64,000 bases of DNA. It comes from Candidatus Merdivicinus intestinigallinarum (GTDB lineage: Bacteria > Bacillota > Clostridia > Oscillospirales > Ruminococcaceae). The stretch is taken from the NCBI GenBank assembly GCA_018713335.1, contig DVOW01000046.1, positions 1 through 64,000 of the forward strand, in the 5' to 3' direction. The position numbers were made by a program, and so were the translations under genes. Under the pieces are notes generated by a model. That model worked only from the letters and a program-made list of their open reading frames with translations. It made no database searches and had not been told where the DNA came from. Every line of letters starts with the position of its first letter. Within the stretch, counting starts at the first letter, position 1. Shown piece after piece: positions 49,545 through 58,649 of this stretch.

Positions 49545-49991
49545 ATGGGAAGGCCCAAACGATTCAAAAACGCCAGGGAGCTGGAAGAAGCATGGGAAGC
49601 ATACAAAGCCGACTGTGATAATCGGATGGTGCTGACCCATGATTTCAGCGCCAAAAACTCTAAATTTGTCAGTGCGGAGCTGAAAAAATCCGTTACCTAT
49701 ACCATTGAGGGATTCTGTGTGTTTGCAGGGCTGTCCCGTTCCCAGTTTTACGAGACTTATGCCGGAAACCCGCGCTATGCCGACACGGTTACGCGCATGA
49801 GGGAAGAATGTGAAGTGGACGCCCGGAACAAGTTTGAACTGGGCGTGATTCCAACCCAGCTTGCCGGACTTTGGATGTCCAATTATGGGTACTGCAAAGG
49901 CCAGCCTGCGGAAGCCCCTGTCCAGCAGCAGGAGGACGATCCTCTCACCAAATCCCTAAAGGAGGAACTGAAACATGGGCTTTTCAAGTAA
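49545..49991 (+). CDS. Terminase small subunit
   Basis: A 148-residue DNA-packaging protein. It has an N-terminal HTH-like part (YTIEGFCVFAGLSRSQFYET) and the MREECEVDARNKFELGVIPT block common in phage small terminases of this class. It recognises packaging DNA and regulates the large subunit. ATG after AGGTGA. The end overlaps the large subunit gene by 17 nt. Confidence 0.88.
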   Translation: MGRPKRFKNARELEEAWEAYKADCDNRMVLTHDFSAKNSKFVSAELKKSVTYTIEGFCVFAGLSRSQFYETYAGNPRYADTVTRMREECEVDARNKFELGVIPTQLAGLWMSNYGYCKGQPAEAPVQQQEDDPLTKSLKEELKHGLFK

Positions 49992-51189
49992 ACAACGGGA
50001 AATTCTCCGGTTCCCCTATACGGATAAAACCGCCCTGATTTGTGACGGGGCAGTCCGGTCCGGAAAAACCTCTATTATGTCCCTGTCCTTTGTGTTATGG
50101 GCTATGGGGCACTTTAACGGGCAGGCATTTGCTTTCTGCGGAAAGTCGGTAGGTTCTGCAGAACGGAATATTGTCAACCCGCTGTTGACTATGACCTATT
50201 TGAAACAAAACTTCCAAATCCAGTATAACCGCAGCGGACATTTTTTCCGCCTTACCAGAGGGAAAACAACAAATCTCTTTTATCTGTTCGGCGGCAAGGA
50301 TGAATCCAGCTATATGCTGATCCAGGGCGTGACACTGGCAGGCGTTTTGCTGGATGAGGTGGCTTTGATGCCCCGTTCCTTTGTGGAGCAGGCTCTGGCC
50401 CGGTGTTCGGTCAAGGGCGCGAAATTCTGGTTTAACTGCAACCCGGAAAACCCCTTGCACTGGTTCCGACAGGAATGGATTCTCAAATCCCATGAGAAAA
50501 AGGCCATGTACCTGCACTTTCTCATGGACGACAACCCGGCGCTGGACGGGGAAACCAAAGAACGATACCGGACCATGTATTCCGGCGTTTTTTATCAGCG
50601 GTACATCCTGGGGGAATGGGTCATGTCGGATGGCCTGATTTATGATATGTTTGACCAGACGGAAAACCTTTACCAAACCCCGCCGGTTGACATGATTGCC
50701 CGTTCTACCCGCATGATTGCCTGCGACTACGGCACGACAAACCCGTGCGTATTTCTGGATATCTACGATGACGGGGAAGCCGTCCGGATTGAACGGGAAT
50801 ACCGCTGGGACAGCCGCAAAGAGTACCAGCAAAAGACAGACGAGGAATATGCCGATGACATGGTGACGTTCCTCCACGGCGATTTCTGCCCCATTCTGGT
50901 GGACCCTTCCGCCGCCTCCTTTATCCTGGCTTTGCAGCGCCGGGGACTTTATGTCATTCCGGCCAACAATGACGTGTTGGATGGCATCCGGAAAACCGGC
51001 GTGCTGATAAAGCAGCGGAAACTGCTGATTCATGAGCAGTGTGAAGGACTGCGGGGAGAAATGGGCACCTACATGTGGGACGACAAGGCCGCCCAGCACG
51101 GCGAGGAACGGCCTATCAAGCAGAACGACCACGGGCCGGACGCCCTGCGCTATTATATCAACTATTTACCGGATTGGAGGTTTGAATAA
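49975..51189 (+). CDS. Terminase large subunit (PBSX type)
   Basis: A 404-residue packaging motor. Walker A is DGAVRSGKTSIMS (about 24-36), Walker B GVLLDEVALM (about 120-129), and the nuclease part begins IACDYGTTNPCVFLD with the first metal Asp; LVDPSAASF and the last DHGPDALRYYINY follow. It pumps DNA into the prohead and cuts it. Confidence 0.95.
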   Translation: MGFSSKQREILRFPYTDKTALICDGAVRSGKTSIMSLSFVLWAMGHFNGQAFAFCGKSVGSAERNIVNPLLTMTYLKQNFQIQYNRSGHFFRLTRGKTTNLFYLFGGKDESSYMLIQGVTLAGVLLDEVALMPRSFVEQALARCSVKGAKFWFNCNPENPLHWFRQEWILKSHEKKAMYLHFLMDDNPALDGETKERYRTMYSGVFYQRYILGEWVMSDGLIYDMFDQTENLYQTPPVDMIARSTRMIACDYGTTNPCVFLDIYDDGEAVRIEREYRWDSRKEYQQKTDEEYADDMVTFLHGDFCPILVDPSAASFILALQRRGLYVIPANNDVLDGIRKTGVLIKQRKLLIHEQCEGLRGEMGTYMWDDKAAQHGEERPIKQNDHGPDALRYYINYLPDWRFE

Positions 51190-53001
51190 GTGTCCAGACG
51201 CAATAAAAACACGCCCAGAGGCGGACAGCCCGCCCAGCAAAACCAAATCGTGACCATGGACGCCTTTGCAAACCCTCTGTTCCGGCTGGGGTATGGTTCC
51301 CAGTCTCCCATGGAGGCCACGGAATACCCGCTGACCCGCTTGACAGACAATTATGCGCTGCTCAATTCCCTTTACCGGGACAATTGGGTGGTGCAAAATG
51401 TTGTGGGACTAATGGTGGACGATATGCTCCGGGAGTGGTTCACGGTCAAAGGGCAGCTTTCCCCGGAACAGCTGGAGGATTTGGCAAAAATAGAACGCCA
51501 GACCCAGCTGAAAGAACGGCTCAATGAGGGGTTGCGCTGGGGAAGGCTTTACGGCGGAGCTGCCGGTTTGATTCTCATTAAGGGACAAGAGGGGATGCTG
51601 GACAAGCCCCTGGACCTGGAAACCATTCTTCCGGGGAGCTTTGCCGGGCTGTACATTCTGGACCGCTGGTGCGGGATTGTGCCGGATATGGGGCTGGTGT
51701 CTGACATGACGGACCCGGACTTCAACCTTCCGGAATATTACACGGTCAACAACGCGGAAGGCCGGATGGTGGCCCGGGTGCATCACTCCCGGATTGTCCG
51801 GTTTACCGGGCGGGAGCTGCCTTACTTGGAACGGATTGCCGAACTTTACTGGGGCGAATCCGAAGTGGAGGCCCTTTACAAAAATGTGGTGGCTCATGAC
51901 AATGTTTCCGCCAATATGTCCGATCTGACCTTCCGGGCCAATATTAACACCATGGAGGTCCAGAACCTGGACGCCCTGTTTTCCGTGACATCCGGGGACG
52001 CCCAGCGGCGTTTCTGGAACGTGATGCAGGCTCAAAGCGTCCTGACCTCCAATTTCGGCGTGCAGCTGGTCAACAAAGGGGACAAGATGACCAACACGCA
52101 GTATACCTTTTCCGGATTGCAGGAAGTCTTTGAATCCATGTGCTTAAACCTTTGCGGCGCGTCCCATTATCCCATGACCAAACTGTTTGGACGTTCTCCG
52201 GCTGGACTGAACTCCACCGGGGAAAGCGATTTGCAAAACTATTACGACTATGTGGATTCCCAGAGGGAGGCGAAACTCCGGCCGGTGCTGTATAAGCTCC
52301 TGCCAATCTTATCCATGTCTGCCTGGGGCGGAATCCCAGAAGGGCTGGACATCACCTTCCCGCCCCTTTGGACGCCGACAGCCAAGGAAACGGCGGAAAT
52401 TGCCAAAGGCAAGGCGGAATCCATCGTGTCGGTATTCCAGGCAGGGCTGATGCAGGCAGACACCGCTCAGCGGGAACTCAAACGCCTGGCGGACGAAACC
52501 GGAATGTTTGGGAGCATTTCGGACGAGGAAATCCAGAGAAACGCTGGGAAAACCTATCAGGACGTGACCGCTTTGCGGGACCCTCTGGCTGGGCTTTCAG
52601 AACCCGGCCCTTTTGAGATAGCCGCGCAGGACGCGGCGATTACATTGGATTATCCCGGACAGCCACGGGAGAAAAACGGACGTTTTGCTCAAGGGAAAAT
52701 GTTGACAAACGCCGCGGGACAGCCTATAATTGAGGTAGAAAAGGTCGATGTTTATGGCCCTACCAACGGAATTACGCAAAAAGTAAACGCCAAGGGAGGC
52801 ATTGATCGGAATTATTATGATTCCGACGGAAGGCAGAGCAAGCAGATCAGCAATAATGGCCACGGGCATAAAAAAGAGGAAGCGATGGGGATTCATGGTG
52901 AACACGCTCATGATTACACATTGGTAAATGGACTGCCTATACACGGAAAGCCCAGGGAATTGAACGATAAAGAACGAAAGGAGAACGCGGATATCTTATG
53001 A
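51190..53001 (+). CDS. Portal protein (DUF1073) with C-terminal toxin-like extension
   Basis: A 603-residue protein. Residues 1-470 match the phage-associated DUF1073/HI1409 portal family (LNSLYRDNWVVQNVVGLMVD, YGGAAGLILIKG, KLFGRSPAGLNSTGESDLQN). From about 484 on there is an extra part: a linker (PGQPREKNGRFAQGK), a strand-rich VDVYGP..IDRNYYDSDGRQ segment and a His-rich core NNGHGHKKE..HGEHAHDY (His558, 560, 569, 572, 574). This extension resembles polymorphic-toxin C-termini and is followed by a small acidic protein gene. GTG start after GGAGGT. Confidence 0.85.
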   Translation: MSRRNKNTPRGGQPAQQNQIVTMDAFANPLFRLGYGSQSPMEATEYPLTRLTDNYALLNSLYRDNWVVQNVVGLMVDDMLREWFTVKGQLSPEQLEDLAKIERQTQLKERLNEGLRWGRLYGGAAGLILIKGQEGMLDKPLDLETILPGSFAGLYILDRWCGIVPDMGLVSDMTDPDFNLPEYYTVNNAEGRMVARVHHSRIVRFTGRELPYLERIAELYWGESEVEALYKNVVAHDNVSANMSDLTFRANINTMEVQNLDALFSVTSGDAQRRFWNVMQAQSVLTSNFGVQLVNKGDKMTNTQYTFSGLQEVFESMCLNLCGASHYPMTKLFGRSPAGLNSTGESDLQNYYDYVDSQREAKLRPVLYKLLPILSMSAWGGIPEGLDITFPPLWTPTAKETAEIAKGKAESIVSVFQAGLMQADTAQRELKRLADETGMFGSISDEEIQRNAGKTYQDVTALRDPLAGLSEPGPFEIAAQDAAITLDYPGQPREKNGRFAQGKMLTNAAGQPIIEVEKVDVYGPTNGITQKVNAKGGIDRNYYDSDGRQSKQISNNGHGHKKEEAMGIHGEHAHDYTLVNGLPIHGKPRELNDKERKENADIL

Positions 53002-53246
53002 AAAAGACAAAAAATGAGATTCGCAGCCGGATTCAGGATTGCGTGACGCTGTTCGGGTTTGAGTATAACGGAAAAGACGGGTGTGTTGATCCTTACTATG
53101 AACCAGGTGAGGGTTATTCTTACTTGCTCGGCTTTGGCGAAGAAGAACAGATGGTTTACGATATGGATTCCGTAATGAATACCCCTTTTATTGACGGGCA
53201 TACCCTGGCCGAGCTGGCAGACGTTATCGAGATTACAGAATGGTAA
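52998..53246 (+). CDS. Small acidic protein, possible immunity partner
   Basis: An 82-residue acidic protein (GKDGCVDPYYEPGEGYSYLL, ADVIEITEW). It overlaps the portal gene by 4 nt (ATGA) and is followed by an intrinsic terminator. Such a gene directly after a toxin-like C-terminus is the usual place of an immunity protein. No family is recognised and the role is inferred from position. Confidence 0.6.
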   Translation: MKKTKNEIRSRIQDCVTLFGFEYNGKDGCVDPYYEPGEGYSYLLGFGEEEQMVYDMDSVMNTPFIDGHTLAELADVIEITEW

Positions 53247-53262
53247 TCCTGATTTCGTTTTC

Positions 53263-53300
53263 AAAAAGGCGTTTTGCATTCCATGCAAGGCGCTTTTTTT
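53263..53300 (+). terminator. Intrinsic terminator inside the head operon
   Basis: AAAGGCGTTTTGCAT pairs with ATGCAAGGCGCTTT through a TCC loop (with G-U pairs), followed by TTTT. It separates the portal/partner pair from the minor capsid gene. Confidence 0.82.
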
Positions 53301-53327
53301 GTACCCATTTTTCGGAGGTGATGCCTT

Positions 53328-54485
53328 ATTCCCAGCATCAAACGCGCTCCCAATGAGCAGGAACTGCAAAAACTGATTCAGATTTTCCTCAAGGCAGAAA
53401 CCGACATCATCAACGAAATTGGGCGGCTCCGGTCTATGGGACTGGTGGATTATCATGCGGTAGCTGCTCTGGAACGGGTTCAGGCAATTCTGCGGCAGAT
53501 GGAAAATGACGCCTGGGAGTATGTGCCCCGGATGATTGAAAAAATGTTTTATGTCCGGGTGCCGGAAGCCAGGAAAATTCTGGAATCCGCCGAAAAGCAC
53601 CGGGCAGGCTATGAAAACGCCCTGGCACTGACCTCCACCCAGATGGACATTGTCCAGAAGCTGACTCAGAACCTAATGGGGGAAATCACAGATGCCGCCA
53701 TGACAGCCATGGGAACCCTGCAATCCGCCTTAATTGGACGGGTGGAACCGGACATTTACCGGCGGATTGGGTTGGAACAGGTAGCTGCCCAGCAAGCGGC
53801 AGGGAAAGGAATCAACCGGGCGGTTCCTGCTTTTGTGGAAACTTTGCGGCGGGAAGGCGTCACCGCTTTTGTGGACAAATCCGGACGAAATTGGAGCCTG
53901 CATACCTACTGTACCATGGTTTCCCGGACAACTTCCCGGCAGGCGGAGGTTTTGGCGGTGCTGACCGCCGATGAATCCCACGACCTTTATATGATTTCGA
54001 AGCATGGGACTACCTGCAAAGTCTGTGCACCCTTTGAAGGCCGGGTTTACTCCCGAAGCGGAAAAGACCCGGTCTTTCCGCCTCTTTCTTCCGCTTTTGG
54101 GAAGGTTGACCCGGCGGGAACGGACGACCTATCCAATACCTGGCTGAATATCCATCCAAGCTGCCTGCACGTCCTCCTTCCCTGGACCCCCGCAGGCAGA
54201 ACCCCGGAGGAAATCGAGAAAATCAAGCGGTTTTCCGACCCGAAAACCAACCCTTTTGCGGTTGACCCCAGAAGCCAGAAGCAAATTGACGCCTACCGCA
54301 AAAAGGAGGCAGCCCGGGCAAAGTGGCTGCGGGATTACCGCCAATGGGAAAAATACCGCATGACGCTGGGAGACAAGGTCCCCAAAACCTTTGCCACCTT
54401 CCAGAAGCACAAACTGGCGGATGATGAAAAATATAAGACCTGGCTCCGGGATTACCGGACAGCCGGAAAGGAGGCTTCCGAATGA
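53328..54485 (+). CDS. Phage minor capsid/head morphogenesis protein
   Basis: About 385 residues. It belongs to the phage minor capsid 2/Mu F-like group: VSRTTSRQAEVLAVL, the metal-binding-like KHGTTCKVCAPFEGRVYS and NIHPSCLHVLLPWTP. Frame 53328-53435 is clearly coding (IKRAPNEQELQKLIQIFL) but has no ATG, GTG or TTG. The only site after GGAGG at the right distance is ATT (53328). The ATG at 53436 is well inside the conserved start and has no SD. An ATT start or an error is implied. Confidence 0.8.
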   Translation: MPSIKRAPNEQELQKLIQIFLKAETDIINEIGRLRSMGLVDYHAVAALERVQAILRQMENDAWEYVPRMIEKMFYVRVPEARKILESAEKHRAGYENALALTSTQMDIVQKLTQNLMGEITDAAMTAMGTLQSALIGRVEPDIYRRIGLEQVAAQQAAGKGINRAVPAFVETLRREGVTAFVDKSGRNWSLHTYCTMVSRTTSRQAEVLAVLTADESHDLYMISKHGTTCKVCAPFEGRVYSRSGKDPVFPPLSSAFGKVDPAGTDDLSNTWLNIHPSCLHVLLPWTPAGRTPEEIEKIKRFSDPKTNPFAVDPRSQKQIDAYRKKEAARAKWLRDYRQWEKYRMTLGDKVPKTFATFQKHKLADDEKYKTWLRDYRTAGKEASE

Positions 54486-54706
54486 CGGAATATATCGCAC
54501 TGTTAAAAAAGGCGCTGGCCGCGGAAACTGAAACCGTGCGGCTTTATACGGCGCTGCTGGCCATGGCTCCCCCGGGAGCTGTGCCCAAATTCCTGGAACT
54601 GAATGCCGATGAAACCGACCATCAAGCGGTGATTGCCGACCTTTTGCTGGAAGCAGCGGCCGGAGAATCGGCAGAGCAGGAAAAACTGGTTCCGGGGGTG
54701 GAATAG
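54482..54706 (+). CDS. Small helical phage protein, ferritin-like pattern
   Basis: A 74-residue, two-helix protein. ETETVRLYTALLAM and FLELNADETDHQAVIADLL resemble the ExxH helices of rubrerythrin-like folds. Too short for a full ferritin fold. Coupled to both neighbours by overlaps. Role in the head module is unknown. Confidence 0.6.
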   Translation: MTEYIALLKKALAAETETVRLYTALLAMAPPGAVPKFLELNADETDHQAVIADLLLEAAAGESAEQEKLVPGVE

Positions 54707-55899
54707 TGGCGCTTGCATATTACGGGGCAAAAATCAGCCCCCACATGACCATGACGCCGGAAGGATACCTGATTTGTCACGATGTGCCTATTAACCGCAC
54801 CGGCGACCAGGAGTATTTCGCCCGGGAATTACAGCTTTCCGGTGACCCGGAACGGCTGGTCACGGTCCACCGGTATCCGGAAGATGTCTTTGATCCGGCC
54901 GCGCTGGCCAGTTTTGAGGGCAAGGACATTACTGCTGGACATCCTCCGGAAAATGTAGGGCCGGAAAATTTCTCGGCCTATTCCAAAGGCCATGTTGAGA
55001 ATGTCAGGCATCTGGGAGAACAGACCATCGCAGACCTGCATATTAAGGACGCGGCTCTGATTTCTGACATTCAGAACGGCGTGACAAGGGAAGTGTCCTG
55101 CGGATACTTTTGCCAGTATGAGCCGGACGGGAACGGCTATAAACAAACCCAAATCCGAGGCAATCACGTTGCCGTGGTCCCCAGGGGACGCGCAGGCCAC
55201 GATATTGCAATAAAAGATGCCGCCCCAGAGGCGGAGAAAGGCAGGAAGAACATGAAAGAATTCTGGAACACCATCCTGACCGCTTTTGGCAAGGCGGCCA
55301 GAGAAGCCAGTCCCGAAGAACTGGAAGGACTGGCAAAGACCGCCGCAATTGCGCTGGATGCCGCACCCGCCGAATCCCCGGCGCCGGAAGCAGAACCCGC
55401 AGCGGATGGAGCCCCGGCACCGGAAGGCGCTGGAAACGCACTGGATGCACGGCTTACAGCCATTGAAGCCATGCTTCAGAAGCTGATGCCCAAGGAGGAG
55501 CCTGAACATATTTCGGACGAAACCGACCTGGACGAGTTGATGGAAAAGCTGTCCGGTGAAGGAAAAGGCGATCCGGAAAAGGCAGTCACCATTGAGGCAC
55601 CCAAAGCGGATGACGCAGGCTGCATGACCGGCCCGGCCAGAGACACGGCTATGGAGATTATCAAGCGGGTGCGCCCGGCGGTTTGCGGCATCGCAGACAA
55701 GACGGAACGCGCTCGGGTAGTGGACGCGCTGCTGTCCAGCATTTCCGCAGGCGGTGTGATGGGACAGATTCAGCAGGCCACTCAGGACAGCGCACAGCAG
55801 GCCGCAAAAGCATCCGCTAAGAGCGATTACCAGAAAATCTGCGAGGAGTCCGAAGCCGCTTACGCCGCCCGGAACCCGCACAAGATGAAGGAGGCATAA
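54706..55899 (+). CDS. DUF2213 prohead protease/scaffold-like protein
   Basis: A 397-residue protein. Residues 1-165 match DUF2213 (EGYLICHDVPINRTGDQEYF, KDITAGHPPENV, REVSCGYFCQYE, GNHVAVVPRGRAG). This is a likely prohead protease domain. The rest is acidic, Ala/Pro/Glu-rich and coil-like with a short helix (LDARLTAIEAMLQKLMP), typical of a scaffold. GTG start overlaps the preceding stop (TAGTG). Confidence 0.85.
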   Translation: MALAYYGAKISPHMTMTPEGYLICHDVPINRTGDQEYFARELQLSGDPERLVTVHRYPEDVFDPAALASFEGKDITAGHPPENVGPENFSAYSKGHVENVRHLGEQTIADLHIKDAALISDIQNGVTREVSCGYFCQYEPDGNGYKQTQIRGNHVAVVPRGRAGHDIAIKDAAPEAEKGRKNMKEFWNTILTAFGKAAREASPEELEGLAKTAAIALDAAPAESPAPEAEPAADGAPAPEGAGNALDARLTAIEAMLQKLMPKEEPEHISDETDLDELMEKLSGEGKGDPEKAVTIEAPKADDAGCMTGPARDTAMEIIKRVRPAVCGIADKTERARVVDALLSSISAGGVMGQIQQATQDSAQQAAKASAKSDYQKICEESEAAYAARNPHKMKEA

Positions 55900-55902
55900 T
55901 CC

Positions 55903-56724
55903 ATGCTGCACCCTCAATCGATTGGGGCACAGCTGTCTGTGGGGTTTGCCGGTTCCTACTCCCGTCAGCCGGACATGATTGTCACTACCGCGCCTTTGGG
56001 CGGGAAAAGCCCGGTAGCATTCGGGACGCCTCTTGTCCGGGACGAGACAGGCGCGGTGATTCCCATGGGAACAGGAAACACCGGAAACCAATTTGTCGGA
56101 GTAGCAGGCAGAGAACTAAAAACCGCTGCTTCTTACACCAACCAGAACACAGGTGCTTATTTCCCAAAGGATGCAGTTTCGGTTTTTCAGCGTGGCTGCA
56201 TCCAGGTCAAATGCCAAAAAGGCGTTCCTGCTATTGACAAAACCGTTTATGTCCGGGTGACTGCCTCTGGGAATTATCCGGCAGGCGGATTTGAGGCGGA
56301 ATCGGACGGTGATAAAACCGTTTCTCTTTTCAATGCCCAGTGGAATGGCCCGGCAGATGAAAACGGGATTGCAGAATTGCGGATTGCTTATGCTGGTCCT
56401 GTTCCAGTTTCACAAGGTGTCCCTGGACCCCAAGGGCCAAAAGGTGACACAGGCCCCCAAGGACCACAGGGAGAACCTGGTCCCCAGGGAGAACAGGGGC
56501 CTAAAGGTGACACCGGCGCTCAGGGGCCAGCCGGTCCGAAAGGCGATACCGGCCCGCAAGGCCCGGCAGGCCCAACTTATACCCTCCCGGCTGCATCTGT
56601 AAAAGAAATAGGAGGCGTTAAGCAGATGGAAGCGATCACAGACCTTTCCGCTGAGCCAACACAGGAAGATTTTAACAAACTTTTAGCTGCTCTCCGTACA
56701 GCGGGGATGCTGGCTGAATCTTAA
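55903..56724 (+). CDS. Head decoration-like protein with collagen-like arm
   Basis: A 273-residue protein. Residues 1-165 are a beta-rich domain ([52 protein letters not shown]) homologous to the next gene product. A Gly-X-Y tract of about 55 residues follows ([20 protein letters not shown]) and a C-terminal helical part ([29 protein letters not shown]). It is likely a capsid surface protein whose collagen-like fibre projects from the head. ATG 3 nt after the preceding stop. Confidence 0.8.
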   Translation: MLHPQSIGAQLSVGFAGSYSRQPDMIVTTAPLGGKSPVAFGTPLVRDETGAVIPMGTGNTGNQFVGVAGRELKTAASYTNQNTGAYFPKDAVSVFQRGCIQVKCQKGVPAIDKTVYVRVTASGNYPAGGFEAESDGDKTVSLFNAQWNGPADENGIAELRIAYAGPVPVSQGVPGPQGPKGDTGPQGPQGEPGPQGEQGPKGDTGAQGPAGPKGDTGPQGPAGPTYTLPAASVKEIGGVKQMEAITDLSAEPTQEDFNKLLAALRTAGMLAES

Positions 56725-56739
56725 AGGAGTGATTATTTT

Positions 56740-57246
56740 ATGGGACTGAATCCTCAGAACATTGGCACATCGATGCCAAGCGGCTTTGCGGGCTCTTACG
56801 CTCGTCAGCCTGATATGATTGTCAACACCCGTCCCGCAGGCGGAGACATTCCCTTTGGACTGGCTCTGACCTATGATGCAAAGAAAAATGTGGTGGTGTT
56901 TGGCACACAGAGTTCCAACAACTTTGTTGGAGTGGCAGGCAGGGAGCTGAAATCTTCCCTGTCCTATCTGGATCAGAACGTGGGCAAATACGCGGACGGC
57001 GATGCGGTTCCCGTATTCCAGCGCGGCTCTATCCAGGTAAAATGCCAGCGTTCCACCCCCAGTCTCGGCGGCGCGGTCTATGTACGGACTGCGGTCAATG
57101 AAAGTTATCCCGGCTGTGTTGTAGGTGGTTTTGAAGCCGAGGACGACAGTGGGAAAATGGTAATGCTGGGCAATTGTCAGTGGGGCGGCCCCGCAGACGC
57201 CAACGGCATCACGGAACTGGTGATCCTGACCAGAAGTAATGCATAA
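56740..57246 (+). CDS. Head decoration-like protein, short paralogue
   Basis: A 168-residue protein that shares with the upstream product [23 protein letters not shown] and VFQRG.IQVKCQ, but lacks the collagen-like part. Placed before the major capsid gene as decoration proteins commonly are. ATG after AAGGAG. Confidence 0.8.
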   Translation: MGLNPQNIGTSMPSGFAGSYARQPDMIVNTRPAGGDIPFGLALTYDAKKNVVVFGTQSSNNFVGVAGRELKSSLSYLDQNVGKYADGDAVPVFQRGSIQVKCQRSTPSLGGAVYVRTAVNESYPGCVVGGFEAEDDSGKMVMLGNCQWGGPADANGITELVILTRSNA

Positions 57247-57261
57247 AAGGAGGAACAGAAG

Positions 57262-58311
57262 ATGAGCTTTCAGAATGTCGGCACATTCAATGCCGGTACT
57301 TTTACCCCGAAACTTTCCCAGGGCGGAAACCCTGGCGCAGTGATGACCATGGACGCAGACGGCATCGCTTCCGGCGGCGCGTTCCTGATTTCCGAGCTGG
57401 AAAAACGCGATCCCATGATTCGCAAACCTCTGACTTCTTTCACCTATCCCCGGGATATTGTGATCCAGACTGGCGGCGGCTGGGTGGATTACGCTTCCGC
57501 CATGTCGGTGGCCTATGGCATCACCGGCAGTTCCGGAAACGGCCCTGTTACCGCAGGCGGTTCCAATGGAATTCCCGTTGTTCAGGCTTCCATGGACAAG
57601 GGCCTTTACAAAGCCCATGTATTCGCGGCAGCTCTCCGGGTTATGTTCCAGGATATGCAGCGGGCTAACTACATTGGCCGTTCCCTGGATCAGATGCTTC
57701 AGGATGGCGTGCGCCTGACTTACGATAAGCACATGGATCAGAACGTGTACACCGGCTTTACAGAGTACGGCACCACCGGTCTGCTGAACAATCCGGATGT
57801 GACGGAATCCACCGTGGCAGATGGGGCCAAAGGCACGGGCAACTGGAAGGACAAAACCCCGGACGAAATCCTCAACGACATCAACACCGCCCTGATTACC
57901 ACCTGGGAGGCGGCAGGGTACGACCTGGACGCACTGCCCAATCACATTCTGATTCCTTACGAGGAATATAACCACATCCTGACCACTAAGGTCACCGAGT
58001 TGGCCACCGAAACCATTTATGATTATGTCATGCGCAACAACGTGGCAGCGAAAAACGGCAAATCCCTGTTTATCGGCGCCACCAGCTGGTGCAAGGGCGC
58101 AGGCACCGGCGGCACCGACCGGATGGTGGTTTATGTCAATCATGAGCGGTTTGTCAAAATGGACGAGCTGGTTCCCATGAGCCGGATCATGTCCGCCCCC
58201 AATGTGGCCAATGTCTGCTATGATACCGCGTACATGGCCAACATTACCGAGGTGCAGGTACTGTATCCCCAGACCATGACCTATTGGGACCATATCGGAG
58301 GTGACGCATAA
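57262..58311 (+). CDS. Major capsid protein (DUF2184 type)
   Basis: A 349-residue protein. The segments KPLTSFTYPRDIVIQTGGGW, SRIMSAPNVANVCYDTAYM and ITEVQVLYPQTMTYWDHIGG fit the DUF2184/HK97-fold major capsid proteins of DUF1073-portal phages. ATG after AAGGAGGA. It overlaps the next gene by 1 nt. Confidence 0.88.
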   Translation: MSFQNVGTFNAGTFTPKLSQGGNPGAVMTMDADGIASGGAFLISELEKRDPMIRKPLTSFTYPRDIVIQTGGGWVDYASAMSVAYGITGSSGNGPVTAGGSNGIPVVQASMDKGLYKAHVFAAALRVMFQDMQRANYIGRSLDQMLQDGVRLTYDKHMDQNVYTGFTEYGTTGLLNNPDVTESTVADGAKGTGNWKDKTPDEILNDINTALITTWEAAGYDLDALPNHILIPYEEYNHILTTKVTELATETIYDYVMRNNVAAKNGKSLFIGATSWCKGAGTGGTDRMVVYVNHERFVKMDELVPMSRIMSAPNVANVCYDTAYMANITEVQVLYPQTMTYWDHIGGDA

Positions 58312-58634
58312 TGTTTATCATGGCGAAACGGAGCATCCTGCTCCCCAGTAAAGACCATTCCAAGGTTTTCCCCGTTGCCCGGGGGTTTACCGGAGAAATT
58401 CCGGATTGGGCGGCGGAAACCGGCTATTTTAAGGAACTTGTGCAGGATAATAAAATTGTTGTCCCGGAAAGCAAGCGGGACAAGGATTTACAGGACGCCG
58501 CAGAAACCCCGGAACCCGGCAACGCACCTGGCGCCCCGGCAGAAGATTCGGACGGCCAGGCAACGGAATCCCCGGCAGAGGAAAAAACCGGGGATACCGA
58601 AGAAAAGACCAAAAAGAGCACCAAGACCAAATAA
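58311..58634 (+). CDS. Small head-module protein with acidic/basic tail
   Basis: A 107-residue protein. The first 60 residues are globular (RSILLPSKDHSKVFPVARGF); the rest is a low-complexity Pro/Glu/Lys tail ending KKSTKTK. It starts 7 nt after GGAGGTG. It might be a head-tail connector or capsid accessory protein. Confidence 0.6.
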   Translation: MFIMAKRSILLPSKDHSKVFPVARGFTGEIPDWAAETGYFKELVQDNKIVVPESKRDKDLQDAAETPEPGNAPGAPAEDSDGQATESPAEEKTGDTEEKTKKSTKTK

Positions 58635-58649
58635 GAGGAGGAACGCGGA

